Below, one piece after another: positions 1-7,546 of a stretch of DNA of 64,000 nt. The position numbers and the translations under genes were made by a program. The first letter of the stretch is position 1. Every line of letters starts with the position of its first letter. The notes beneath the pieces are model-generated. The model was given only the letters and a program-made list of their open reading frames with translations, was not told the DNA's origin and searched no databases. The stretch is taken from assembly GCF_002394865.1 (NCBI RefSeq), contig NZ_DGUZ01000015.1, forward strand, positions 1-64,000. Reading direction: 5' to 3'. Source of the DNA: Fibrobacter sp. UBA4297 (lineage in GTDB: Bacteria; Fibrobacterota; Fibrobacteria; Fibrobacterales; Fibrobacteraceae).

Positions 1-565
1 CTTTATCCACGAGACCGTAAGCCTTAGCCTCTTCGGCAGACATAAAGTTGTCGCGTTCGGTATCGCGGTCAATCTGTTCAATCGTGTGTCCAGAAGTTTC
101 AGCAAGAATCTTGCCCGTGATGCCACGGATGCGGAGCATTTCTTCGGCCTGGATCTGGATGTCGCTTGCAGGAGCCACAATCTCGCCGTGAATGAGCGGC
201 TGGTGGATCATGATGCGGGCGTTCGGCCATGCGGCGCGCTTGCCCTTAGCACCGGCAGTGAGGAGCACGGCACCCATGGAGGCTGCCTGTCCGCAGCAAA
301 CCGTCACGACATCACTTTCAATAGCGTTCATGCAGTCGTAAATGGCAAGACCGCTAGAAATCACGCCACCCGGGCTGTTGATGAAGAAATAAATATCGTC
401 GTGGTTCAAAGAATCCAAATACAAAAGCTGCTTCACAATGCGTTCGGCACTCTCGTCATCGACACCACCCCACAAGAAAATTCTGCGCTTGGAGGCAAGG
501 TATTCTTCAGCCTTCTTGAGCATGTCCGGAGTCTGCTTTTCTTTGTTTTCGTTACAATCTGCCAT
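1..565 (-). CDS. clpP: ATP-dependent Clp protease proteolytic subunit ClpP (3' end outside window)
   Basis: Serine peptidase core of the Clp protease; it degrades unfolded or tagged proteins fed by a Clp ATPase in the cytoplasm. The reverse strand reads from ATG at 565 (preceded by AAAAGGAA) as an uninterrupted ClpP sequence that runs off the left edge, so about 188 residues are seen. The catalytic Ser lies in GQAASMGA (Ser96), the His in IMIHQP (His121) and the Asp in ERDNFMSAEEA (Asp172), in the normal order and spacing. The INSPGG oxyanion-strand motif is also present. It is a short-N-terminus ClpP without a long propeptide. No tig or clpX is visible; the upstream side is a long non-coding region facing aroD. 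Confidence 0.95.
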   Translation of the reverse strand, partial: MADCNENKEKQTPDMLKKAEEYLASKRRIFLWGGVDDESAERIVKQLLYLDSLNHDDIYFFINSPGGVISSGLAIYDCMNAIESDVVTVCCGQAASMGAVLLTAGAKGKRAAWPNARIMIHQPLIHGEIVAPASDIQIQAEEMLRIRGITGKILAETSGHTIEQIDRDTERDNFMSAEEAKAYGLVDK

Positions 566-1271
566 AAAAATTCCTTTTGTTCCATTATAATGTAGAAAAT
601 TCAATATACTATCGTTAGTCATTAGCCTTTTGTCAATAGTTATTAGTCCATAGTCACTAGAGAGTTGGACAGTTATTGGTTACTACAAGGAGTTGGCGTA
701 AAACGTTATAGTTGGCAGAACTTAGGGTTATCCGCTTTTAACAGCAGAAAGTATGATGAGGACTGTGATTAGGGATGAGACATTGGGGAAAACTCGTCGA
801 AAAAAAAGCAAATTTCTTTTTTGAGGCCTTTTTTACGTGAAAAGAAAGAGAAAATCGTAGTTTTTCACGTAAAACTACATACAAACTCACTTTTTTTTAC
901 AAAAAACTTCTGAAAACGCGCCATTTTTTCACAATTTTTCGCAAAAAATGCTTTCTTTTTAGCCGCCATTTTTAGACAACATCATAAAAAGACAAAAATC
1001 GACATTATATTTACAAACAACATTAAAATTTTACGTGAAATTTTCTAAAATCAGCGTGTTTTTCACGTAAATTTCGCCATTTTTCAAAAAATTAAGTTTT
1101 TGCAATCGCTCAACCGCAGCATTAGCCTCGGGGCATTCTCGCCTTATGCATTTGTCGTCTCTCGTCTATATTCTATATTGGCACGCTTCGCGTGCTTTTA
1201 GCTCGGCTTGGTCTTGACAATCGTACTTTGTCCGCTTGTCGCGACGCTCGCCTTATGCTAAATTTACAGCC
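566..1271. other. Long AT-rich intergenic region between divergent clpP and aroD
   Basis: About 700 bases without a convincing gene on either strand. It holds degenerate heptads ending in TAG (about 640-660), four copies of an 11-bp TTTACGTGAAA motif in both orientations (831-1071), a GCACGC-TTC-GCGTGC hairpin followed by TTTT (1181-1199), and a repeated phrase TCGCCTTATGC at about 1139 and 1249, the second just before the aroD start. Its AT richness contrasts with the genes on both sides. Its size and structured repeats suggest regulation or an RNA, but I recognise no known RNA family. Confidence 0.6.
831..1071. promoter_or_regulatory. Four copies of TTTACGTGAAA in alternating orientation
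   Basis: TTTTACGTGAAAA at 831-843, its reverse complement in TTTTTCACGTAAAA at 861-874, TTTTACGTGAAA at 1029-1040 and TTTTTCACGTAAA at 1059-1071. They form two inverted pairs with 30-bp spacing between members. The second copy is also the centre of a larger inverted repeat (arms GTAGTTTT and AAAACTAC, 857-878). The arrangement suggests paired operators for a dimeric DNA-binding protein controlling clpP, aroD or both. The binding protein is unknown. Confidence 0.55.
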
Positions 1272-2033
1272 ATGCCAACTGATTCACCCAAATACCTGGT
1301 CGGGCTCGTGAGTCCCGAAACGCTTACCGCCGCCGAGAGTGAAGAACTCCACCCGGCGCGCATTGACTTTGAAAGTTGCGACATTCTCGAAATCCGTTAC
1401 GACTTTTTTGACGAATCCGAATGGTCTGGGCTTTCTGCTAGAATCCGCAAGCTCGTCCCGAAGGCGATTCAGCTCGGCACCATCCGCCTCAAGCGCGACG
1501 GCGGTACATTCCCCGATGCACGCGCTATCGAGCGCCTCGGTTTTTTTGAACAAATTCTCAACGCAGCGGACGTCCCGGAATGGCTGGACCTTGAACGCGA
1601 CTGCCTACACGACTACGACAAGCTCCGCGAACTGGCCACCCCGAAAGGCGTTAAGATCCTCATTTCCGAGCACAACTTCACCCGCATCCCAAGCGACCTC
1701 GAACTCAAGAACTACCTCACCGACGTCAAACGGGTCAAGGCAGACGGCATCAAAATCGCCGCCATGAGTAACTCCGACGATGACTGCTCGCGCCTCTACA
1801 AGTTCGCCAAAAGAGCCAAAGGGTTCAAGTTCATCGCGGCATTTGGCATGGGCGAAACCGGAAAAACCAGTCGAATTTGGTCTTTGAAGGAGGGTGCAAA
1901 CCTCACTTACGGCGCCATCGGGACGGCTGCCGCCCCCGGCCAAATCGATGTTGCACTCATGAGAAAAGCTATCGACAGGCTCGAAAACACCTCTTCTCAG
2001 TTAGAAATTTCTTCTTTTTTGGACACATTTTAG
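1272..2033 (+). CDS. aroD: Type I 3-dehydroquinate dehydratase
   Basis: Converts 3-dehydroquinate to 3-dehydroshikimate in the shikimate pathway through a Lys Schiff base. About 253 residues, typical of class I enzymes. Visible family features are the EIRYDFFD strand near the N-terminus, the ISEHNF segment with the catalytic His region, the Schiff-base Lys in GIKIAAM, and the FGMGETGKTSRI substrate loop near the C-terminus. An upstream in-frame TTG at 1236 would add 12 residues without homology-like features, so ATG 1272 is preferred. No strong Shine-Dalgarno is seen. It stands alone, with a PTS IIA-type gene 76 bases downstream. Confidence 0.88.
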   Translation: MPTDSPKYLVGLVSPETLTAAESEELHPARIDFESCDILEIRYDFFDESEWSGLSARIRKLVPKAIQLGTIRLKRDGGTFPDARAIERLGFFEQILNAADVPEWLDLERDCLHDYDKLRELATPKGVKILISEHNFTRIPSDLELKNYLTDVKRVKADGIKIAAMSNSDDDCSRLYKFAKRAKGFKFIAAFGMGETGKTSRIWSLKEGANLTYGAIGTAAAPGQIDVALMRKAIDRLENTSSQLEISSFLDTF

Positions 2034-2109
2034 ATATAAGCCTCGCCAAACAGCAATAATTTTCTAAAATATTTGTTTGATTGATTCTTAAAAAGGAAAA
2101 ATATACACC

Positions 2110-2574
2110 ATGCGTCTATCTGAAAGATTTGTAGATAATTGCATCTTGATAAATTCTTCCAGTGAAACTAAAGAAGCCATTCTTAACGAATTGGTCGATA
2201 CACTTTGCAGCGCCTACAAACTTGACCACCGCGACGAAATCTTTGAAGCCATCTGGACACGCGAACAGAGCCGTTCCACGGGCATCGGTTGCGGCCTTGC
2301 TGTCCCGCACGCCAAGATTGACTACGTCGACCGCATGTGCATGGTTGCCGCCACTATCGAAAAGGGCCTCGACTTCCAGTCCTTCGATGGCGAACCGGTG
2401 TACCTGCTCATCCTCATCGTGAGCCCGGGCAACACTGTGGGCCCGCATCTCAAGGCACTTTCTTCCGTGAGCCGCCTCCTCGCTGATGGCAACGTTCGCA
2501 AGGACCTCATTGCCTCCAAGACCCCGGCAGAGTTCCTCAGCATCCTCCGCGCCGCCGAAGACAAGTTCCTTTAA
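2110..2574 (+). CDS. PTS EIIA domain protein (fructose/nitrogen type)
   Basis: A single 154-residue PTS EIIA type 2 domain. The phosphorylatable His is in GIGCGLAVPHAKID (His67), in the expected context. Family members either pass phosphate from HPr to a sugar EIIB or, as PtsN (EIIANtr), act as regulators of nitrogen or potassium metabolism. No EIIB or EIIC is nearby, so a regulatory PtsN-like role is more likely; this is inference. ATG 2110 is preceded by AAAAAGGA at suitable distance. It is followed by heptad repeats and the tRNA-Val gene. Confidence 0.85.
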   Translation: MRLSERFVDNCILINSSSETKEAILNELVDTLCSAYKLDHRDEIFEAIWTREQSRSTGIGCGLAVPHAKIDYVDRMCMVAATIEKGLDFQSFDGEPVYLLILIVSPGNTVGPHLKALSSVSRLLADGNVRKDLIASKTPAEFLSILRAAEDKFL

Positions 2575-2597
2575 TTCTAGCCCGGACCTTCGGTCCT

Positions 2598-2694
2598 CTT
2601 AGATCTTAGAACTTAGACCGCTTCGCTCTTAGTAAAAAAGCTTGAGAAGAAATTCTTCACTAAGATCTAAGTTCTGCCAACTAAGTTCTAAAAC
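2598..2694. repeat. Degenerate 7-bp tandem repeats
   Basis: CTTAGAT, CTTAGAA and CTTAGAC run without gaps at 2598-2618. A second block, CTAAGAT, CTAAGTT, CTGCCAA, CTAAGTT, CTAAAAC, lies at 2660-2694 and ends four bases before the TTGACA of the tRNA promoter. The two blocks are roughly reverse complements (CTTAGAA/TTCTAAG). A GGACC-TTC-GGTCC hairpin precedes them at 2584-2596. Confidence 0.8.
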
Positions 2695-2697
2695 CTC

Positions 2698-2726
2698 TTG
2701 ACAACATTCAATAGCTTTTCTATATT
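2698..2726 (+). promoter_or_regulatory. Sigma-70-like promoter of tRNA-Val
   Basis: TTGACA at 2698-2703 and TATATT at 2721-2726 with exactly 17 bases between them, ending 12 bases before the mature tRNA 5' end. This is the best -35/-10 pair in the window and indicates that TATATT serves as a -10 element in this genome. Confidence 0.8.
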
Positions 2727-2738
2727 TGCTCTCACCTC

Positions 2739-2813
2739 GGACGGTTAGCTCAGTTGGTTTAGAGCGCTGCTTTCACACGGCAGAGGTCACTGGTTCAAAT
2801 CCAGTACCGTCCA
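2739..2813 (+). tRNA. tRNA-Val (anticodon CAC)
   Basis: A complete cloverleaf can be drawn. The acceptor stem GGACGGT pairs with ACCGTCC, the D-arm has GCTC/GAGC, and the anticodon stem CTGCT/GGCAG closes the loop TTCACAC with anticodon CAC (Val, codon GTG). The T-arm is ACTGG-TTCAAAT-CCAGT. The discriminator is A2813 and the CCA tail is not encoded, so it depends on the CCA-adding enzyme, a candidate for which is at 35702-37036. Single gene with its own promoter and terminator. Confidence 0.95.
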
Positions 2814-2817
2814 TTCG

Positions 2818-2844
2818 AAAAGGCTTCCGCAAGGGAGCCTTTTT
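2818..2844 (+). terminator. Intrinsic terminator after tRNA-Val
   Basis: AAAAGGCT with CC, a GCAA loop, then GG with AGCCTTTTT forms a stem-loop with a T-run, starting five bases after the tRNA. Confidence 0.85.
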
Positions 2845-2912
2845 GTGTTTGTACAAATTTGCTATCTTAAAAATCACGCAACCAAAATATATAGCTGGGG
2901 CATCTAAAAGGT

Positions 2913-4211
2913 ATGAATTACAGAAAAGCAATCGTTCTCGGTATTTTTGCGTCAGCATCGCTCGTTTTCGCTGATGGTTCCTGGACCTTAAGCGCATGCC
3001 TCAAGCAGGCCAAAGAAAAGAGCCTCAAGCTCGAATCTGCAAAGCTCCGCGAACAGAAAGCTGATGTGAGCCTCGAACAGGCTAAGGTCGGGAACTACCC
3101 CACACTCTCCGCAAGCATCGGCAATACCCTTTACGATTCCCCGTTCAGAGACGGCCCGCAGGACCACTACCGTTTAAGCGCTGGCCTTAGCGCCTCTTAC
3201 ACGCTCTGGGACGGCGGTTCTACAAGACTTTCCATCCAGGCAAACGAGATTAACAAAGAAGCGACGCGCCTTTCGACAAAGGAAACCGAACGCTCCGTGC
3301 AAGAAAGTGTCTTGAACGCCTACATGAACTTGCTTGCCGCGATTGAAAAGCTGCACACCGCAGACGCGACCGTTGAACTTGCCAAGGCTGAATTCGAGCA
3401 CTACAACACGTTGTTCGAAGCAGGCTCCATCACCAAGAAAGATTTGACGCAGTCGCAAGCTAACGTACTCCAGAAAGAAGCGGCCCAGCTCGCAGCCCAG
3501 CTTAGCATGAACACCGCAAAGACAACGCTCCGCCAGCTCTTGGAACTTCCGGAAAGCGAAGCGTTCGAGATCTCCGCTCCGGAAACCGAAATCCAGACAC
3601 CGGACGCTCTCACGCCGATTCCGACCCTCAATGAGCTCCAGTCCACAGCCACAGAAACAAATCCGGGATTAAAGTCTGACAGCCTCGCCATCCAAGTCGC
3701 AAAGAAGAATACCGAAATTGCAGGCAAGGGCAAGTCCATCAAGGTCTCGCTCGGCGCAAACGCAAGCACCGGCCTCCAGGCCTGGGAATCCAAGAAGTAC
3801 GGAAGCCAGCTCAAGAACGGCTACCAGCACAGCGTATCGTTGAACATCAACATCCCGATTATCGACGGTGGTGCAACAGAAAACAAGGTCTTACAGGCAC
3901 AGATTAGCGAAACCGAAAGTCAGGTTGCTTTAAAGGAACAGGCAAAGACGCTCGAAAACAACATCGAAAAACTTTACCTGAACGCCCTCAGCGCCGACAT
4001 GCAGTGGAAAGCGGCAATCCTCCAGGTTGAAGCAGAAAACGAGGCATTGCAAGTCGCCGAAGAACAACGTAACGTAGGTGCCCTCACGTACACAGATTAC
4101 CTCACGCAGAAGAACCGCCTCGAAAGCGCACAATCCACGCTCACGAACGCCAAGTACACAAGCCTCTTGGCCCGCAACCTGCTGGATTTGTATCAAGGTA
4201 AGTTGGACTAA
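2913..4211 (+). CDS. TolC-family outer membrane efflux protein
   Basis: Predicted outer membrane channel of a tripartite export or efflux system. 432 residues with an N-terminal signal peptide cut near SLVFA-DGSW. The mature part is rich in long amphipathic helices (for example LKQAKEKSLKLESAKLREQK and the C-terminal DYLTQKNRLESAQSTLTNAK), arranged as two similar halves as in the TolC/OEP family. Length fits the family. No membrane-fusion protein or pump gene is adjacent, so the partner and substrate are unknown. AAAGG lies just before ATG 2913. A GC-rich hairpin follows the stop. Confidence 0.85.
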   Translation: MNYRKAIVLGIFASASLVFADGSWTLSACLKQAKEKSLKLESAKLREQKADVSLEQAKVGNYPTLSASIGNTLYDSPFRDGPQDHYRLSAGLSASYTLWDGGSTRLSIQANEINKEATRLSTKETERSVQESVLNAYMNLLAAIEKLHTADATVELAKAEFEHYNTLFEAGSITKKDLTQSQANVLQKEAAQLAAQLSMNTAKTTLRQLLELPESEAFEISAPETEIQTPDALTPIPTLNELQSTATETNPGLKSDSLAIQVAKKNTEIAGKGKSIKVSLGANASTGLQAWESKKYGSQLKNGYQHSVSLNINIPIIDGGATENKVLQAQISETESQVALKEQAKTLENNIEKLYLNALSADMQWKAAILQVEAENEALQVAEEQRNVGALTYTDYLTQKNRLESAQSTLTNAKYTSLLARNLLDLYQGKLD

Positions 4212-4219
4212 AATACAGA

Positions 4220-4243
4220 CCCCGGCACAAAGGCCGGGGTGAC
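4220..4243. repeat. Intergenic hairpin with TGACA tail
   Basis: CCCCGGC and GCCGGGG form a perfect 7-bp stem around a six-base loop, and the 3' arm runs directly into TGACA. There is no T-run, so it is not a standard terminator, although it sits at the convergent junction of two genes. Same class as the elements near 14.8, 43.6, 45.0 and 56.7 kb. Confidence 0.7.
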
Positions 4244-4288
4244 ATTGAAGAAGAGCTGCACACTCTCGTCTAAAGCGTACAGACCACG

Positions 4289-4309
4289 GTCTACTGCCTA
4301 CTGTCTACT
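4289..4309. repeat. 7-bp tandem repeat (three units)
   Basis: GTCTACT, GCCTACT, GTCTACT in perfect register, just before the 3' end of the minus-strand NYN gene. Confidence 0.75.
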
Positions 4310-4321
4310 GCGGCGTAGCCG

Positions 4322-5476
4322 CTAAACAAGCTTTTCGGCTTCGCCGTCAGCGTACTTTCCGTACAAAATAGATACGATATCTTTCTTGGGAACCTTCTGG
4401 CCAGTCTCCTTGAGGCTCACGCGGAGCCTGTCGAGCATCGCCTTGTCGATTTCTTTCCAGTACTGGTTCGTCTCGGTAAGCGTCCAGAGTTTGTCATCGC
4501 CACCGCTGATGGTCACGAGTTTCGCCTTGAAGAACGTGCTCAGCGCACGGTTGATAATGCTGCTCGTGGTACCCGCAATATTCTTTGCGACAATTTCCTG
4601 AACCAAGTCCTGCTTGTTCATTGGAACAAACGAAGTGAGGTCACAAGCCTCGGCATAAATCTTCTTGAGCATGTTGCGCGGGAACATGTCCCAGCCCTTG
4701 CGCTTAAGCGCCTTCGCCAAGACCATTTGCGCATCTTCTTCAACTGCTACTTTTTGCTCGGCGAGCGCGACCATGTAAGAGCCGCCACCCACATCCGTCA
4801 TTTGTACAAAGTCCGCGGACTTTACGAAATCCTTGAACGTCTTGAAGCCGAGGCGTTTCTCGTTAAACGCGTTATCGAGTCCGAGCATCTTGGGCTTGAT
4901 CGCCGCAAGAGCAATCGGACCATCTTCTTTTTGCAGAACGCTACGGAGCATTTCCATGGAATCGATTTTCTCGGAAACAATCAGGTTTGCGCGTTCCTTC
5001 GCATCGGCGACTTCATCGCCGGAATCGTCATCGGCACTAGTCGCATCGTCTGTGTAAATGTAGCGGGAGCAGGAATTCTTGACGCATTCGCTCAATGGGG
5101 ACTTGGGCCCCACGCCAATCACTTCCTTGCCCTGTTCACGCAGCTTGCGGAAAAGCGGCGAAAAGTCAGAATCGCCCGTAGCAAGCACAATCCACTGCAC
5201 CTGAGAATCGAGCGCCACTTCCATCGTATCGACCGTCATCTTGATGTCCGTCGAATTCTTGCCGCTCACCGGGTGGAAAGTGTGCACGAGTTCAAAGCCA
5301 TTTTCGTTGAGCGCAGACTGTAACGGGATCAGCTGCGGCGTGGACCATTTGCCATAAGCCTTGCGCACGACAATCTGGCCCAGCGGCAAAAGCTCATCCA
5401 TAAGCGACTGAACACCGTTATTTTTGACCCAGTTGGTCAAATTCTCTGCGTCGATAAAAATTGCAATGTGGTTCAT
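4322..5476 (-). CDS. NYN-domain (PIN-like) ribonuclease family protein with C-terminal LOTUS-like region
   Basis: About 384 residues. Residues 1-150 match the NYN/LabA-like fold: IAIFIDAENL (metal-binding Asp), STDIKMTVDTM, and VLATGDSDFSPLFRKLREQGKEV with its acidic cluster. These families are metal-dependent RNA nucleases or RNA-binding proteins. A second region near residues 195-250 (GLDNAFNEKRLGFKTFKDFV) resembles an OST-HTH/LOTUS domain, commonly fused to NYN domains; the rest is helical and unassigned. ATG 5476 is chosen because the NYN strand starts there; an extension to 5542 would translate repeat sequence. A TATATA box ends seven bases before this ATG with no Shine-Dalgarno, suggesting a leaderless mRNA. 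Confidence 0.82.
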   Translation of the reverse strand: MNHIAIFIDAENLTNWVKNNGVQSLMDELLPLGQIVVRKAYGKWSTPQLIPLQSALNENGFELVHTFHPVSGKNSTDIKMTVDTMEVALDSQVQWIVLATGDSDFSPLFRKLREQGKEVIGVGPKSPLSECVKNSCSRYIYTDDATSADDDSGDEVADAKERANLIVSEKIDSMEMLRSVLQKEDGPIALAAIKPKMLGLDNAFNEKRLGFKTFKDFVKSADFVQMTDVGGGSYMVALAEQKVAVEEDAQMVLAKALKRKGWDMFPRNMLKKIYAEACDLTSFVPMNKQDLVQEIVAKNIAGTTSSIINRALSTFFKAKLVTISGGDDKLWTLTETNQYWKEIDKAMLDRLRVSLKETGQKVPKKDIVSILYGKYADGEAEKLV

Positions 5477-5492
5477 GGTGGTATATATAGCA

Positions 5493-5534
5493 AAGTAGGA
5501 AGTAGACGGAAAGAAGTAGGAAGTTACTTGTTGC
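5493..5534. repeat. Degenerate 7-bp tandem repeats upstream of the NYN gene
   Basis: AAGTAGG, AAGTAGA, CGGAAAG, AAGTAGG, AAGTTAC, TTGTTGC in continuous 7-bp register, immediately upstream of the TATATA box. The remaining bases up to the esterase gene at 5755 hold nothing else I can assign. Confidence 0.75.
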
Positions 5535-5754
5535 TTGTTCAAAACGACCGAGCCGCACTGTTGGGACGATAGTCCAACGCTTACCCCCTCAAAACATTAC
5601 AAATTACTTACAAACTTTACTAGCAGTCCGAAACCTTGACAAATTGTCCATAACAAAATATTTACAATCGGTAATTTCACTCACATCCGAAGATAAATTA
5701 CAAATGGGTTAAGGGGTCCAAAGAGATTTTTTGGATTTCAAAAAGGAGTGTCCG

Positions 5755-7302
5755 ATGAAAGCGAAACAACTTTCGCTCGTTACTGCCGCATGCGTTGCGG
5801 CTTTATGTTCCACAACATTTGCCTACACGATTAGCGGAACTGTCTCCGACGATCAGGGTAAGGCCCTCAAGGATGTCGATGTCAGTTTGCTCAAGGAGGG
5901 CAAGTCCACAAAGACAGACGACCAGGGTAAATTCACCATCCATGAAAACGAAGAAGAAGTGGGCATCAATCCGAGCTTCAGAAACGCAATCGGATACATC
6001 AGCGTCAACAACGGCATTCTCTCTTACTCCCAGAGCAGCACCTCGCCCGTGCAGGTGAAGGTTTACAATTCGCTGGGGAACCAGGTTTTCAACAAGACGT
6101 TGCAGGGTTCCGGCACGTACGACTTGGGCAAGGGCCTCAAGGCTCGCGGCACCTATTTTGCACAGGTTTCCGTCGGCAGCGCCAAGCAGAATTTCAAGTT
6201 TACGACGGATGACAGCTTTAAAAGTTCCTTCGGCACGCAGGCAGGCGCTCTCATGAAGGACGCACAGAAGGGCGAAGCCATCCGATTTGTCGCCGCAGAT
6301 TACGATACGCTCACCATCGCGCTCAACACGCTTGACACGAATCTCAACGTGAAACTCACGAAGAGCGTACCGGCAGAACAGACCTTCAAATTCGGCTATG
6401 CCCTCAAGAACGAACCGCGCAAGAGTAAAGGGTGCGGCAAGAATTCATCCCTCAATTCAACCGGTAGCGTCGAAAACGGCAAGAAGTACAACTTGAATGT
6501 CGGCGGCAAAAACCGTACATTCTTCATCACCTTGCCGAGCAACTACGATAACACCAAGCCGCACAAGTTGCTTATCGCAAACCACTGCATGGGTTCAAAG
6601 GCCGAAGACTTCGTGCACCATACTCCGGACTACGACCATCCGACCCCGTACTACGGACAACAGAAACTGGACAAGAACGGTGATTACATATTCGTCGCTC
6701 CGCAGGGTAACGACAACGGTACTTGGAACGGCAAGGAAGACCACCAGTTCGTTGACGAAATGATTACCACAATGTTCGACAACTACTGCGTTGACACCAC
6801 CCGCGTGTTCGCCACAGGATTTAGCTTCGGCGCCATGTTCACGAACTCTCTCGCTCAGGACTTGCAAGAAAGACTCCGCGCTGTAGCCGTCTACGCAACT
6901 GCAGACTACAACATTTGGCTCCCGTCTGCAGGAACAGGTCGTTATGACGCCAAGAACTTGCCTATCGCCTGGATGGGCGTACACGGCAAGAGAGACGGCG
7001 TGTGCAACTACGACCGCGCCAAGACCAGCGCCCTCCCGAGAATCCTCAAGCGTAACGGCAAGGCCGACGCAAACGGCAACTTCACCGACGCAAGCTCCGA
7101 AAAGCCGCAAGAATTCAACGGCACTGCAGGCCACCTCTGCTATGATTTCAAGAATGTCGACGAACGTTTCCCGGTCAAGTGGTGCAGCTGGAACGGCGAA
7201 CACCAGTGGACAGCACATGACGGCCCCAACACGGGTACCGGACAGGGCTGGCAGAATACCTGGGTTCCCGAGGAAGTCCACAAGTTCTTCGAACAGTTCT
7301 AA
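5755..7302 (+). CDS. Secreted CE1-like carbohydrate esterase (feruloyl/acetyl esterase family)
   Basis: 515 residues, probably removing acyl or feruloyl groups from plant cell-wall polysaccharide outside the cell. After a signal peptide (cleavage near TTFA-YTIS) come a carboxypeptidase-regulatory-like beta-sandwich (about 25-65), a module resembling a type IX sorting domain (about 88-141: VKVYNSLGNQVF, KARGTYFAQVSVG, KFTT), and from about 255 an alpha/beta-hydrolase of the PHB-depolymerase/CE1 type. The nucleophile is Ser357 in TGFSFGAM, and a C-terminal His is in GEHQWTAHD. AAGGAG precedes ATG 5755; the TTG at 5731 is rejected. The next gene is a close paralogue. The exact substrate cannot be read from sequence. 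Confidence 0.85.
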   Translation: MKAKQLSLVTAACVAALCSTTFAYTISGTVSDDQGKALKDVDVSLLKEGKSTKTDDQGKFTIHENEEEVGINPSFRNAIGYISVNNGILSYSQSSTSPVQVKVYNSLGNQVFNKTLQGSGTYDLGKGLKARGTYFAQVSVGSAKQNFKFTTDDSFKSSFGTQAGALMKDAQKGEAIRFVAADYDTLTIALNTLDTNLNVKLTKSVPAEQTFKFGYALKNEPRKSKGCGKNSSLNSTGSVENGKKYNLNVGGKNRTFFITLPSNYDNTKPHKLLIANHCMGSKAEDFVHHTPDYDHPTPYYGQQKLDKNGDYIFVAPQGNDNGTWNGKEDHQFVDEMITTMFDNYCVDTTRVFATGFSFGAMFTNSLAQDLQERLRAVAVYATADYNIWLPSAGTGRYDAKNLPIAWMGVHGKRDGVCNYDRAKTSALPRILKRNGKADANGNFTDASSEKPQEFNGTAGHLCYDFKNVDERFPVKWCSWNGEHQWTAHDGPNTGTGQGWQNTWVPEEVHKFFEQF

Positions 7303-7337
7303 TCATAAACGAAATTCATAAATCAGCTCTCTACCCA

Positions 7338-7368
7338 AAAGCGGTTCCTCCCCAGGAGCCGCTTTTTT
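7338..7368 (+). terminator. Intrinsic terminator between the esterase paralogues
   Basis: AAAGCGG and CCGCTTTTTT arms enclose TTCCT/AGGAG pairing. It shows that the two esterases are separate transcription units. Confidence 0.85.
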
Positions 7369-7546
7369 CTGTCGTGCCCGCGCATTCCGGCCCTTCGGCA
7401 TCGCCAACCTTAGCGGGACTTGTAAAAAACATTTTATAGACAATTCATCCATAAACATGGAGCGCAAACGCGTAACATTCATCACATCTAGAATTAGATT
7501 AGTTTGTAATGAGGTGTGTTTTAGGAGATTGGTAAAAGGAGTACGT

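Noticed and set aside
86..595. 169-residue plus-strand frame at the left edge
   Set aside because: It is antisense to clpP, whose catalytic triad is fully readable on the minus strand.
1214..1259. TTGACA (1214) with TATGCT (1254) as an aroD promoter
   Set aside because: The spacing of 34 bases is twice the normal value, and the second box lies in a repeated phrase.
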